This document shows positions 17,068-25,925 of a DNA stretch of 64,000 nt, one piece after another. How positions within the stretch are numbered: position 1 is the stretch's first letter; each line of letters begins with the position of its first letter. Below the pieces are notes generated by a model. It made no database searches. It worked only from the letters and a program-made list of their open reading frames with translations, and had not been told where the DNA came from. The stretch is from Lachnospiraceae bacterium. Lineage in GTDB: Bacteria; Bacillota; Clostridia; Lachnospirales; Lachnospiraceae. A program made the translations under genes and the position numbers. The stretch is taken from assembly GCA_030523275.1 (NCBI GenBank), contig JAUNIX010000009.1, positions 1-64,000 on the forward strand, in the 5' to 3' direction.

Positions 17068-18108
17068 TTAAAGTGCCGCCTTAAAAGCCTCAAAAGCTGA
17101 CGGAATAGCATAAGATTGTTCCAATTCTTCCCTTGATATCCACACAAAATCTTCTACATTCGGCTTTTGTTGACATTCAATATAAAATCCTGTCATATGC
17201 CATTCAATATGACTAAAAATATGTTTTGCCTTTTTGGTTGTCTGGGGCCGATATGTCTCCACCTGCCATTTATCCATCAAAGCTTCCATATCTTCTATCG
17301 AAAAAATCCCTTCTTTATTCGGAAATTCCCAAAGTCCGGCTAGCAATCCTTTGGCAGCTCTTTTACGAACTGCGATTTTATCCTGGTACTCTAGCAAAAA
17401 TACGGTTTTATGCTCAATTTTTCTTTTTTTCTTTGGCGTTTTTACAGGAATTTTATCAATCAAATTTTCCTTATAAGCACGACAAATGGTATCCCATGGA
17501 CACTGTTCACATTTTGGCTGCCCATTTGGTATGCATACAGTTGCCCCCAATTCCATCAATGCCTGATTAAAATCTCCCGATCTTTCTTTTGGCAATATCT
17601 CTAATATATCCTTTGTGATCGCACGTTTCGTCGCCTGTTTTAAAATGTCACTTTCATCACCAGTAATTCTTGTAATTACTCTCAAAACATTCCCATCCAC
17701 AGCGGCTACCGGAAGCCCAAAAGCAATCGAGCCAATCGCGCCAGCCGTATACTCACCGATACCCTTTAAAGATAAAAGAGCCTGATAATCTGCCGGCATC
17801 TGTCCCCCAAATTCATCCATGATCTGATTTGCCGCAATTTTCAAATTCCGAGCACGATTATAATAACCAAGTCCCTCCCAAAGCTTCATCAATAGATCAT
17901 CCTCTACGAACGCCAAAGATTTAATATCCGGCAATACTTTCATAAATCGATCATAATAAGGTTTTACTGCCTCCACCCTAGTCTGCTGTAACATGATCTC
18001 GGAAATCCATACACGATAAGGAGTTGGATTCCCACGCCACGGAAGAATCCGTGCATTGTAATCATACCATTGCAATAATGCTTTTGTTATTTCCGGATTT
18101 AAACTCAT
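17068..18108 (-). CDS. mutY: A/G-specific adenine DNA glycosylase
   Basis: Removes adenine mispaired with 8-oxoguanine. The protein is 346 residues. The N-terminal helix-hairpin-helix domain has E37 in the SEIMLQQTRV motif and catalytic D138 in VAAVDGNVLRV, with the hairpin LKGIGEYTAGAI between. The [4Fe-4S] cluster ligands are C192, C200, C203 and C209. A C-terminal NUDIX-like domain, which recognises 8-oxoguanine, starts near residue 230 (KTVFLLEYQDKIAVRKR). The gene is followed by hisA and preceded by comF, each with short gaps. Confidence 0.96.
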   Translation of the reverse strand: MSLNPEITKALLQWYDYNARILPWRGNPTPYRVWISEIMLQQTRVEAVKPYYDRFMKVLPDIKSLAFVEDDLLMKLWEGLGYYNRARNLKIAANQIMDEFGGQMPADYQALLSLKGIGEYTAGAIGSIAFGLPVAAVDGNVLRVITRITGDESDILKQATKRAITKDILEILPKERSGDFNQALMELGATVCIPNGQPKCEQCPWDTICRAYKENLIDKIPVKTPKKKRKIEHKTVFLLEYQDKIAVRKRAAKGLLAGLWEFPNKEGIFSIEDMEALMDKWQVETYRPQTTKKAKHIFSHIEWHMTGFYIECQQKPNVEDFVWISREELEQSYAIPSAFEAFKAAL

Positions 18109-18133
18109 TTTTCTCTACCTCTATTTGATTCCA

Positions 18134-18847
18134 TCAACCAATATCCCGCCCAATTGCTATCGTCAGGACATACACTTTTTTAATTCCATTTTCTTTTAAC
18201 ACTTTTGTACAGGCATTGACCGTTGCCCCTGATGTATAAATATCATCTACCAGCAACACGGTCTTTTCCTGTTGATATCCTTTTCCCTGCCACACAAATG
18301 CCTTTGATAATTCCTGTTTTCTCTGCAGTGGATCTAGCTCTTTTAAAGGAGCGGTTTCCCGTGAGCGCCTTAAAATTTCTGTTTTTACTGGTACCTGCAT
18401 CCACTTCGCAACCTCAAATCCAAAAAGAGCAGCCTGATTAAATCCTCTTTTACGGAGTTTCTTTCTTCCAATTGGCACTGGTATCATACACTCTATATGA
18501 AGTCTTCGAAATAACAGACAATACTGCTTTTTTGCTAATTCTCCATAAAATTTTAAAAATTCACGTCGGTTTTTATATTTGACAGCCAAAATGGATGGTG
18601 CTGTTATAGCGTCATATTCCACAATCGAAAAACCACGATCAAATAATTTGTCCTTCCGATTGCAATCTCGACAGAATTCTTGTTCATCCAAAGACAATGG
18701 CTTACCACATTGATAACAATATGGTTGTTTTACCCGTTTTATTTTTCGATAACATTTTTGACAGACCAACCTATGCTGATCCTCCAATATTTCAAAACAA
18801 ACTGGGCAACATTTCGGATACAAAAGATTCCATATTTCTTGGTACAT
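18134..18847 (-). CDS. comF: ComF-family amidophosphoribosyltransferase-like protein
   Basis: Protein of 237 residues with an N-terminal zinc-finger region (CCPVC, CQKC, CYQCG, CRDC) and a C-terminal phosphoribosyltransferase domain with the PRPP loop VLLVDDIYTSGATVNAC near residues 200-216. ComFC proteins take part in DNA uptake during natural transformation, although homologues are present in many bacteria not known to be competent. No comFA lies beside it. The gene has a GAAGGGG site before its ATG and sits 25 bases upstream of mutY. Confidence 0.88.
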   Translation of the reverse strand: MYQEIWNLLYPKCCPVCFEILEDQHRLVCQKCYRKIKRVKQPYCYQCGKPLSLDEQEFCRDCNRKDKLFDRGFSIVEYDAITAPSILAVKYKNRREFLKFYGELAKKQYCLLFRRLHIECMIPVPIGRKKLRKRGFNQAALFGFEVAKWMQVPVKTEILRRSRETAPLKELDPLQRKQELSKAFVWQGKGYQQEKTVLLVDDIYTSGATVNACTKVLKENGIKKVYVLTIAIGRDIG

Positions 18848-18894
18848 AACCCCTTCTTTCCATTCTCTCCAAGGGTCTTCACATTATAACAAAA

Positions 18895-18928
18895 AAAACT
18901 GGCATTGCAAAGACGCAAAACCAGTTTT
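18895..18928 (-). terminator. Terminator of the papain-like protease gene
   Basis: On the minus strand AAAACTGG and CCAGTTTT pair, with further inner TTGC/GCAA pairing, followed by a T run. It is just after the protease stop codon. Confidence 0.85.
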
Positions 18929-18951
18929 TCAATCGTAACTCACTTAATCAT

Positions 18952-21054
18952 CTATTTTATTTTTTTCGATTTTGTTGCACTGTAAGAACTGTAAATCGTT
19001 TTTGACCCAGATTTCTTATAGGCACGAACTTTGACATAATATTTTTTCTTACTCGTCAACTTAGAAATGGTATAAGAAGTCTTGGAGGTTGTTTTCTTCA
19101 ATGTCCACTTTTTGCTACCCTGTTTACGAACATACACTTTGTATCCCGTTGCACCCGTAGATTTTTTCCATTTCACGGTCAGTTTCTTCTTTGATTTACT
19201 GGAAAGAGAAGTAATGGACGTTTTTTTCGGCTTAATATTATATTTTTTCGAAACAGTACCATAATATTTCCCAATACCAGTAATTTTCATTGTCGCAACG
19301 CCAGGTTTTTTATTGTTGCTATAGCTAATTTTATAATCGGTACCCTTGGTCAATTTCTTACCGTTTAACTTAACAACCGGAGACTGTGAGGTATTACTAC
19401 CTGTATAGGTCTTAGTCTTAACATTAGATACAGAGACTTTACTGATACTTTTTAAAGTCGTACCCGTATTTTTCGTATATGCTTTCAGACAAATATTGGC
19501 ATTTTCCAATTCTTTACCATCAGCTACCTCTTTTGTCAAATCCGTATAGGAACCTTTTTTTACAGAGCTAATGGTTGTGCCAAAATAACTTTGCCCAGCA
19601 GATGCTTTTGCCTGAGTCGTTAAATCCATACCACAATCTTGCCACGTCCATCGATCCTCCACGGAAAAATCAACATTCTCAGAACTGGACTTACATTCCA
19701 CAGCCACTAGATATTGTGAGTCTGTGATTGTGATTTTCGTGTCTAATGGGATAACCTGAAAACCTGGATCCGAAATCTTTTTGGAGGCTACTTTCGTCAG
19801 CTTTGACGCATCTCCATTTGGTGATACATAAACATTAACTGTTACTCCGGGCTGAAGAAAATAGCTGGATACAGCAGTCACCTTTTGCTGTTTTGTCGTC
19901 TCTCTCGAAAAACGATTCATAATCGTAAACGTCTTACTGTCGGCAGAATAAATATCTGTCAAGCCGAGCGTATCATATTCATACAGATGGTCATACAAGG
20001 ACTTTCTTGTTGTCATAGAAGTCACAGCACAGGTTTCAGAAAACATTTCCTCATAAGATATCCAGAAATATCCTCCTTCTCCCCAGCTATCACCCCAACT
20101 GTTTTTTACAAGGAAAGCACCATTGCTATCTGGTTTACAATCCGAATAAAAATTATCTCTTGAAAAAGAATCATCCCAACCGACAATCGTAATTGCATGA
20201 TTTGCCTCGCCAACCAAGCTATAATTTCCTTTATCATTTCGTAAGTCGCTCAAATAGGCAATTCCTGTCCCTTTCGTCTTATCTGCATATTGAAATTTGT
20301 TATAGTGAACTGTTTGGGATCCCTCATCACAATACCCGGAATAAACAGCTCCATAACTTTGGATCATTGCTTTGATATCTGAAATATAATTCTTATATTC
20401 CGCCTTTTTCCACCAATGGTCTGTTGATGGAGTATAATCAACATCACCAAGCATTTTTACCGATTTTACGTACTGTCCTGTTATTGGCTTTGATAAAGTC
20501 GTCGATACCGGTCTGTCATTATTTTCATCAAAAGGATCATTTTTCTCATAAACCGGTCCTCCTGCCGTATTTCTAGTCAAATAGGCAAGTGACATCCAAT
20601 AATTTCCGCCATCCATCACATTTAGATCATAGCCATATGGATTAGTATATTTATCCCCATTTGTCATCGCATATCGCATATGATTTTCTGAAAAATCATA
20701 CTCTTTTTTCTCTTTTGTTAAGTAAAAAGATTCTAAATTACCAAATGTCGCAAATGCCCAACAGGCTCCTGTCATTCCCTGATCTTTGACAGAAGTCGTC
20801 GCTGCCTTATATTCTGCCATTGTAGAAGAGGCTGTTTTGGGAATAAATTTTGATGGCAAATTGTCCGTTTCTTCCGTTCCTTCTGTATATTCAATTTTAA
20901 TTCCAGATGGCAAAAGTCCATTTTGGGATGATTCCGAATCAGATGGTATTTCTATATCCGATATTGATCCCTCATTTGTGATTGTAAATGCTGAGGTCGG
21001 AATCGTTGTCAGCATCATGAAAGCCATAAAGAATACTACAATTTTTCTTTTCAT
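18952..21054 (-). CDS. Secreted papain-like (C1 family) cysteine protease with C-terminal Fn3 domain
   Basis: The precursor is 700 residues with a clear signal peptide (KRK, then a hydrophobic stretch to about residue 21). The C1A peptidase domain spans about residues 75-340. The oxyanion Q92 and catalytic C98 are in DQGMTGACWAFA, H286 is in EANHAITIVGWDD and N318 in VKNSWGDSWGEGGYFWISY. A beta-sandwich region (about 355-525), as found next to clostridial C1 peptidases, follows. A short repeat-like domain (about 535-605) and a fibronectin type III domain (about 610-700) end in a lysine-rich tail. There is no LPXTG motif, so it is probably released or held by the basic tail. The gene is monocistronic. 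Confidence 0.9.
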   Translation of the reverse strand: MKRKIVVFFMAFMMLTTIPTSAFTITNEGSISDIEIPSDSESSQNGLLPSGIKIEYTEGTEETDNLPSKFIPKTASSTMAEYKAATTSVKDQGMTGACWAFATFGNLESFYLTKEKKEYDFSENHMRYAMTNGDKYTNPYGYDLNVMDGGNYWMSLAYLTRNTAGGPVYEKNDPFDENNDRPVSTTLSKPITGQYVKSVKMLGDVDYTPSTDHWWKKAEYKNYISDIKAMIQSYGAVYSGYCDEGSQTVHYNKFQYADKTKGTGIAYLSDLRNDKGNYSLVGEANHAITIVGWDDSFSRDNFYSDCKPDSNGAFLVKNSWGDSWGEGGYFWISYEEMFSETCAVTSMTTRKSLYDHLYEYDTLGLTDIYSADSKTFTIMNRFSRETTKQQKVTAVSSYFLQPGVTVNVYVSPNGDASKLTKVASKKISDPGFQVIPLDTKITITDSQYLVAVECKSSSENVDFSVEDRWTWQDCGMDLTTQAKASAGQSYFGTTISSVKKGSYTDLTKEVADGKELENANICLKAYTKNTGTTLKSISKVSVSNVKTKTYTGSNTSQSPVVKLNGKKLTKGTDYKISYSNNKKPGVATMKITGIGKYYGTVSKKYNIKPKKTSITSLSSKSKKKLTVKWKKSTGATGYKVYVRKQGSKKWTLKKTTSKTSYTISKLTSKKKYYVKVRAYKKSGSKTIYSSYSATKSKKIK

Positions 21055-21091
21055 CGTCTCTTCCTTTCATTGATTACGGAATTCTCTTTTA

Positions 21092-23305
21092 TTATAAATC
21101 AAATTCCTGAATTCTTATATCTAATGTTGAGTAGCGTTTCATTTCCGATACGTTATCAATCATATTATACACGGTATTATCATTTCCCACAATCGTTAAA
21201 CATTTTTTTGCTCGTGTAACTGCGGTATAAAGCAAATTACGATTCATCAAAATCTGCGGTCCTGTTAACAGCGGCATGATCACAGCCGGATACTCACTTC
21301 CCTGTGATTTGTGTATCGTAACTGCATATGCCAATTCTAGTTCATCCAGCATATTATAGGCATATTCTACATAACGATTTTCATCAAAGACAACCGTTAC
21401 AGTTTCCGAAAATGTATTGATTTCTTTGACAATACCAGTATCACCATTAAACACTCCAGTCCCTTCATCAATAACAAATCCTTTACGGCCTTTGATCGTC
21501 CACTCAAGATTATAATTATTTTTAATCTGCATGACTTTATCACCTTCCCGTATCACTCCAAATGAAGTTTCCTTTTCTTGTTTTTCTGGTGATGGTGGAT
21601 TTATATATCGCTGTAAAACAGTATTTAAACGCTCAACACCAAGTTCTCCTTTGCGCATTGGGGTTAGGATTTGAATATCATAAGGGGTTGCATCGACATA
21701 AGCAGGCAGCTTATCACGCATTAAATAAACAACCACGCCAATAATATCATTGATTGTCATTCTTCTTAAAAAAAAGAAATCTCTGCTTTTATTATTTAAT
21801 AATATATGTTGTCCGGCGTTGATTTTATGTGCATTTAAGACAATATCACTGCCCTCTTGCTGACGAAAAATCTTTGTCAGCTCAACCACCGCAAATTTTT
21901 TTGATGCAATAATATCTTTTAAAACATTTCCGGCTCCGACACTCGGCAACTGATCGACATCGCCCACCATGATTAACCTAGTACCGGGGAGCATAGCAGT
22001 AAGCAGTGCATGAAACAAATACAAATCCACCATGGACATTTCATCAACAATGATCACATCTGTCTCCAATGGATATTCGCGATTACGTTCAAATCGCATA
22101 TCACTTCCATCTTCTGTTCCGCCGTTTAATTCTAACATACGATGGATCGTAGAAGCATCATAGCCCGTTGCTTCTGTCATACGTTTTGCAGCACGACCAG
22201 TAGGAGCACAAAGAAATATATCCATGCCTTCTGACTCAAAATAGTGGATCAAAGCGTCTACGGTTGTCGTTTTTCCGGTTCCCGGACCACCAGTTATGAT
22301 CATGATTCCATTTTGAGCAGCCGCCCTGATGGCTTTTTTTTGCATGTCATCTAATTGCATTTCTGATTTCTCTTGAATTTGATCCAGCTTTTTCTCCAGA
22401 TCTTCTTTTGAAATCTGGTAATCAACGTTTAGATCATGCAACATTTTTGCTGTGTTTAATTCCATGTAGTAAAAATGAGATAAATATATGATTTCTCCTT
22501 CCACAGATTCTTTAATGACGATTTTACTGTCAATCATCAGATTCATAATCTGTGTTTCAATCATCTCCGGACTCAAACTTAACAATTGTGCTGCTTTTTG
22601 ACATAAGATTGCTTTAGGCAAATAAATGTGTCCCGCAGCCACTCCTTGCTGTAATGTATATAAAATACCAGAATGGATACGAAACTCAGAACTTGCTCCT
22701 ATACCGACTTTCTCAGCTATTTCATCGGCAATTTTAAACCCAATCCCATGAATATCTTCCGCAAGTTTGTAAGGATTGTTCTCGATTATCTCAAACAGTC
22801 GATCGCCATATTCTTTGTAAATCTTAGCTGCAAAATTCGTAGCAATTCCATACTGGGTCAAAAACATCATTGCATTGCGCATTTCCTGTTTTTCCTGAAA
22901 TTGAACAGCAATATCATTGGCCTTTCGTTCAGAAATCCCTTTAATTTCAACCAGTCTTTCCGGCTCCTCCTCTATAATACGAAAAGTATCTTTTTTAAAT
23001 TTCTTGACAATTCGTTTTGCTAACGCAACACCAATTCCTTTGATTGCCCCTGAGCCGAGATATCGTTCCATACCATCGATATCATCTGGTTCTAAAATCT
23101 CATATGATTTCACCTGAAACTGAGGTCCATGAACAGGATGGTCTACATATTCGCCTTCTGCTCCTATATACTCGCCTTCATGAATATAATTAAAGATTCC
23201 TACTAAAGTTTCATCATCGCCTGACATATCAAGTGTTAATACCGTATAACCATTATCAGGATTACGAAATCGGATATGTTCTACATATCCCTCAATCCGT
23301 CCCAT
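21092..23305 (-). CDS. recD2: RecD2-type ATP-dependent DNA helicase
   Basis: 5'-3' helicase of superfamily 1B acting in replication and repair without RecBC. About 737 residues from the ATG at 23305, chosen because GGAGG lies 8 bases before it; an upstream GTG touches the same site. An N-terminal OB-like domain (IEGYVEHIRFRNPDNGYTV) is followed by helix-hairpin-helix repeats, Walker A GGPGTGKTTTVDAL at about residue 340, Walker B VDEMSMVD, and motifs GDVDQLPSVG and TIHKSQGSEYPAV. The long N-terminal region distinguishes RecD2 from RecD of RecBCD. It stands alone. Confidence 0.94.
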   Translation of the reverse strand: MGRIEGYVEHIRFRNPDNGYTVLTLDMSGDDETLVGIFNYIHEGEYIGAEGEYVDHPVHGPQFQVKSYEILEPDDIDGMERYLGSGAIKGIGVALAKRIVKKFKKDTFRIIEEEPERLVEIKGISERKANDIAVQFQEKQEMRNAMMFLTQYGIATNFAAKIYKEYGDRLFEIIENNPYKLAEDIHGIGFKIADEIAEKVGIGASSEFRIHSGILYTLQQGVAAGHIYLPKAILCQKAAQLLSLSPEMIETQIMNLMIDSKIVIKESVEGEIIYLSHFYYMELNTAKMLHDLNVDYQISKEDLEKKLDQIQEKSEMQLDDMQKKAIRAAAQNGIMIITGGPGTGKTTTVDALIHYFESEGMDIFLCAPTGRAAKRMTEATGYDASTIHRMLELNGGTEDGSDMRFERNREYPLETDVIIVDEMSMVDLYLFHALLTAMLPGTRLIMVGDVDQLPSVGAGNVLKDIIASKKFAVVELTKIFRQQEGSDIVLNAHKINAGQHILLNNKSRDFFFLRRMTINDIIGVVVYLMRDKLPAYVDATPYDIQILTPMRKGELGVERLNTVLQRYINPPSPEKQEKETSFGVIREGDKVMQIKNNYNLEWTIKGRKGFVIDEGTGVFNGDTGIVKEINTFSETVTVVFDENRYVEYAYNMLDELELAYAVTIHKSQGSEYPAVIMPLLTGPQILMNRNLLYTAVTRAKKCLTIVGNDNTVYNMIDNVSEMKRYSTLDIRIQEFDL

Positions 23306-23437
23306 CCTGGCCACCTCCTATTCCCCTATAATATATTTTACATGATTCTAAAATAAAAGCAAATGCAATTTTTAATATTTATGTAATATATTTTTAACAC
23401 TTTCACTCTTTTCTTAACGTTTAAACTGCCTACACAC

Positions 23438-23471
23438 GTGAAATTACAACGTAATTTTCTATGAAATAAAA
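23438..23471. repeat. Degenerate end fragment of the 182-bp palindromic element family
   Basis: The sequence GAAATTACAACGTAATTTTC followed by TATGAAATAA matches the right-hand hairpin of the full elements at 42.3 and 54.6 kb. The left half of the element is missing. Confidence 0.6.
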
Positions 23472-23475
23472 GAAT

Positions 23476-23504
23476 ATGCCGGAAACAATATTTGCTTCCG
23501 GCAT
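23476..23504 (-). terminator. Terminator of the mreB/mbl gene
   Basis: A perfect 9-bp stem ATGCCGGAA/TTCCGGCAT with an 11-base loop is followed by T-rich sequence on the minus strand, about 50 bases after the stop codon. Confidence 0.8.
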
Positions 23505-23554
23505 GTATTATTATCCTAAGTATAAAATATTCTGAAAACCTCTATCTTAAGACT

Positions 23555-24556
23555 CTATTCCGCATCTCTTTCTCCTGCCAAGAACTCGATATACTTACCA
23601 GTACCAATTGCTACTGCTGTTAATGGTTCTTCTGCAGTCATGGTATTAATTCCTGTGTTTTCTTCGATCAGTTCTTCTAATCCCTGAAGTAATGCACCAC
23701 CACCAGTTAATACAATACCACGATCAGAAATATCAGCTGATAATTCTGGTGGAGTTCTTTCAAGTACACTGTGTACAGCATCTACAATCTGATATGCTGG
23801 TTCTTTTAATGCTTCTTCTGTCTCTTCAGAAGATACTGTCACTGTCTTAGGAAGACCTGTAATCAGATTACGACCACGTACATCCATAACAACATTTTCT
23901 GGTCTCTTATATGCTGTACCAATGTTGATCTTGATTTCTTCTGCTGTTCTATCACCAATCAATAAATTATGTTTTTTACGCATATAACGTACAATTGCTT
24001 CATCAAAATCATCACCAGCTACTTTAATAGATGTGCTAACTACAACACCACCTAAAGAAATAACAGCGATATCAGCAGTACCTCCTCCAATATCAACAAT
24101 CATATTTCCACATGGTTTTGAAATATCAATGCCAGCTCCAATGGCTGCCGCAACTGGTTCTTCAATGATATTAACTTCTCTAGCACCAGCCGCATAGGTT
24201 GCATCTTCAACAGCTTTTTTCTCAACTTCTGTAGCTCCACTTGGAATACATACGCTGATACGTGGTTTTCTACCAAATAATGATTTACCAGCTGTCTTAC
24301 TGATAAAGTATTTTAACATCTTTTCTGTAACAGTATAATCAGAGATAACTCCCTGACGTAATGGACGAATTGCTACGATATTACCTGGTGTTCTTCCAAG
24401 CATTAATCTAGCTTCTTCTCCAATTGCTTTAATCTTGTTTGTGTTGCGGTCAAAAGCTACTACAGAAGGCTCTCTTAACACAACTCCTTTTCCTTTTACA
24501 TAGACAAGTACACTTGCGGTACCCAAATCAATTCCGATATCTGTGCCTGATGCCAT
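23555..24556 (-). CDS. MreB/Mbl-family rod-shape actin homologue
   Basis: Bacterial actin that guides lateral wall synthesis beneath the membrane. Length 333 residues. The ATP-binding signatures are DIGIDLGTASVLVYVKGKG (phosphate 1), IVDIGGGTADIAVISLGG (phosphate 2) and GIVLTGGGALLQGLEELI (adenosine). GAREVNIIEEPVAAAIGAG forms the connecting part. It stands alone, with no mreC or mreD beside it, which is more typical of an Mbl or extra MreB paralogue than of the main mreBCD locus. Which paralogue it is cannot be decided without a tree. Confidence 0.93.
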   Translation of the reverse strand: MASGTDIGIDLGTASVLVYVKGKGVVLREPSVVAFDRNTNKIKAIGEEARLMLGRTPGNIVAIRPLRQGVISDYTVTEKMLKYFISKTAGKSLFGRKPRISVCIPSGATEVEKKAVEDATYAAGAREVNIIEEPVAAAIGAGIDISKPCGNMIVDIGGGTADIAVISLGGVVVSTSIKVAGDDFDEAIVRYMRKKHNLLIGDRTAEEIKINIGTAYKRPENVVMDVRGRNLITGLPKTVTVSSEETEEALKEPAYQIVDAVHSVLERTPPELSADISDRGIVLTGGGALLQGLEELIEENTGINTMTAEEPLTAVAIGTGKYIEFLAGERDAE

Positions 24557-24725
24557 AGTGATCCCCTTTCATCTCTCTATCATATTCGCAGTAAAACTGC
24601 GTATGGTTATATTTCATGTACATATACTCTTATTATTATAAACAAATTTAAGAAAAATTCAAACCCTTTTTGCACACTTAAACAAAAATTAAGAAAATCC
24701 GTTATTTTTCAACAAAAAATATCAG

Positions 24726-24813
24726 AACAAAAGTGAACAAGTCCGCGTCTGGTCGCATCCTCGCGGAGTGTTATTTGCTTCATAGAAATTATAACATAAT
24801 TTCCTATGAAACA
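24726..24813. repeat. Internally deleted copy (about 88 bp) of the palindromic element family
   Basis: It begins with the shared left end AACAAAAG then AACAAGTCCGC, jumps straight to CTGGTCGCATCCTCGCGGAG, and ends in the right-hand hairpin (CATAGAAATTATAACATAAT, then TTCCTATGAA). Compared with the full copies, about 95-115 bp between the two parts are missing. It lies in the 494-base gap between acpP and mreB/mbl, next to a terminator. Confidence 0.75.
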
Positions 24814-24814
24814 A

Positions 24815-24844
24815 AAAAGGCCGTCTGAGTATCCAGACAGCCTT
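24815..24844 (-). terminator. Rho-independent terminator in the acpP-mreB gap
   Basis: AAGGCTGTCTG and CAGACGGCCTT pair on the minus strand, followed by a T run. It is about 200 bases after the acpP stop, abutting the repeat copy at 24726-24813. Apart from this and the repeat, nothing was recognised in 24557-25050. Confidence 0.8.
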
Positions 24845-25050
24845 TTCTTCGTTCTATTTTTATTGAAAAGAGAGGATAAAAAATATATGAAAAACTATGT
24901 CTTAAGTATATCAGATTATCCTTCCAAATCAATGTATAAACAATGAAACTTTATAAACAAAAAATAAACAAATCTAATCTATTTATATTTTTCCTTTCGA
25001 TTTTATTAAACAGAACCTTGATCCTGCCTGCTATATGTCCTAGCATAAAA

Positions 25051-25284
25051 TTAGTCTTCTACACCTTTGTCTCTTAAATAATTAATAACATCACCGATTG
25101 TTACAAGTTTAGTAGAATCCTCTGCCGGAATCTCAATATCATATTCATCTTCCAATGCCATAACTAATTCGAATAAATCAAGAGAATCAGCATCTAAATC
25201 ATCTTTAAATGATGTATCTAATCCAATTTCACTTTCACTAACACCAAGTTGTTCTGCAATAATCTCTTTCATTTTTTCTAACAT
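25051..25284 (-). CDS. acpP: Acyl carrier protein
   Basis: Carries growing acyl chains on a 4'-phosphopantetheine arm attached to S34 in the DADSLDLFELV motif. It has 77 residues, is acidic and four-helical, with AEDSTKLVTIGDVINYL at the end. The gene stands apart from fab genes and is upstream of mreB/mbl, and the teichoic-acid gene tagD is upstream of it. It is most likely a fatty-acid ACP. A dedicated ACP for another pathway cannot be excluded, because the usual fab neighbours are missing. Confidence 0.93.
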   Translation of the reverse strand: MLEKMKEIIAEQLGVSESEIGLDTSFKDDLDADSLDLFELVMALEDEYDIEIPAEDSTKLVTIGDVINYLRDKGVED

Positions 25285-25435
25285 AATTCTAATCTCCTTC
25301 TAATCTTTATAACTATAGATTTAAGTCTTCTGGTAAATACTTCCTTTACCAGCTAAATTATAACCTTATTATACTAAGGCAACCAGCACTATGCAATTGT
25401 TTTTTCATAGAATAACGTAAACTTTCTTATATCAT

Positions 25436-25484
25436 AAAAAGACACATAATACCATCAAAACAAGATGAATATTATGTGCTTCTT
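25436..25484 (-). terminator. Terminator of the tagD operon
   Basis: On the minus strand AAGCACATAATA pairs with TATTATGTGTCT (one mismatch) and inner CATC/GATG arms also pair, followed by a T run just after the tagD stop. Confidence 0.8.
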
Positions 25485-25493
25485 TTAAATTAT

Positions 25494-25898
25494 TTATTTT
25501 TTGTCTTTTTCAGCCAAATCTTTCTTAATTGCTGTTGTTGAAATTTCTGGAGTTCTTGGAAGATAAACAACCTCTACGCCTTCTTCTTCAAGGAAATCGA
25601 ATTTACCTTTCCAGTCATCACCCATAACAAATTTGTCTACATGATATTCATGAACATCCGAACGTTTCTGTTCCCAGTTATTTTCTGGAATAACTAAATC
25701 CACATAGCGGATTGCTTCTAATAACTGTTTTCTTTGTTCATAAGGGAAATAACATTTCTTCTGCTTCATATTCCAGTTAAATTCATCTGTAGACAATACA
25801 ACGATTAAATAATCTCCCTGTTCTTTTGCTCTACGAAGCAAATTAATGTGTCCATAGTGTAACAAATCAAATGTTCCATAAGTTATAACTCTTACCAT
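25494..25898 (-). CDS. tagD: Glycerol-3-phosphate cytidylyltransferase
   Basis: Makes CDP-glycerol from CTP and sn-glycerol 3-phosphate, the donor for poly(glycerol phosphate) teichoic acid. The 134-residue length and the motifs GTFDLLHYGHINLLRRAK (HxGH), VMGDDWKGKFD and the C-terminal EISTTAIKKDL match the TagD/TarD family. It is the last gene after two CDP-glycerol transferases and supplies their donor, and probably also the four transferases at 46-53 kb. The gap to the upstream transferase is 27 bases. Confidence 0.95.
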   Translation of the reverse strand: MVRVITYGTFDLLHYGHINLLRRAKEQGDYLIVVLSTDEFNWNMKQKKCYFPYEQRKQLLEAIRYVDLVIPENNWEQKRSDVHEYHVDKFVMGDDWKGKFDFLEEEGVEVVYLPRTPEISTTAIKKDLAEKDKK

Positions 25899-25925
25899 TT
25901 ATCTCTTTTCCTTTCATTTACTTTA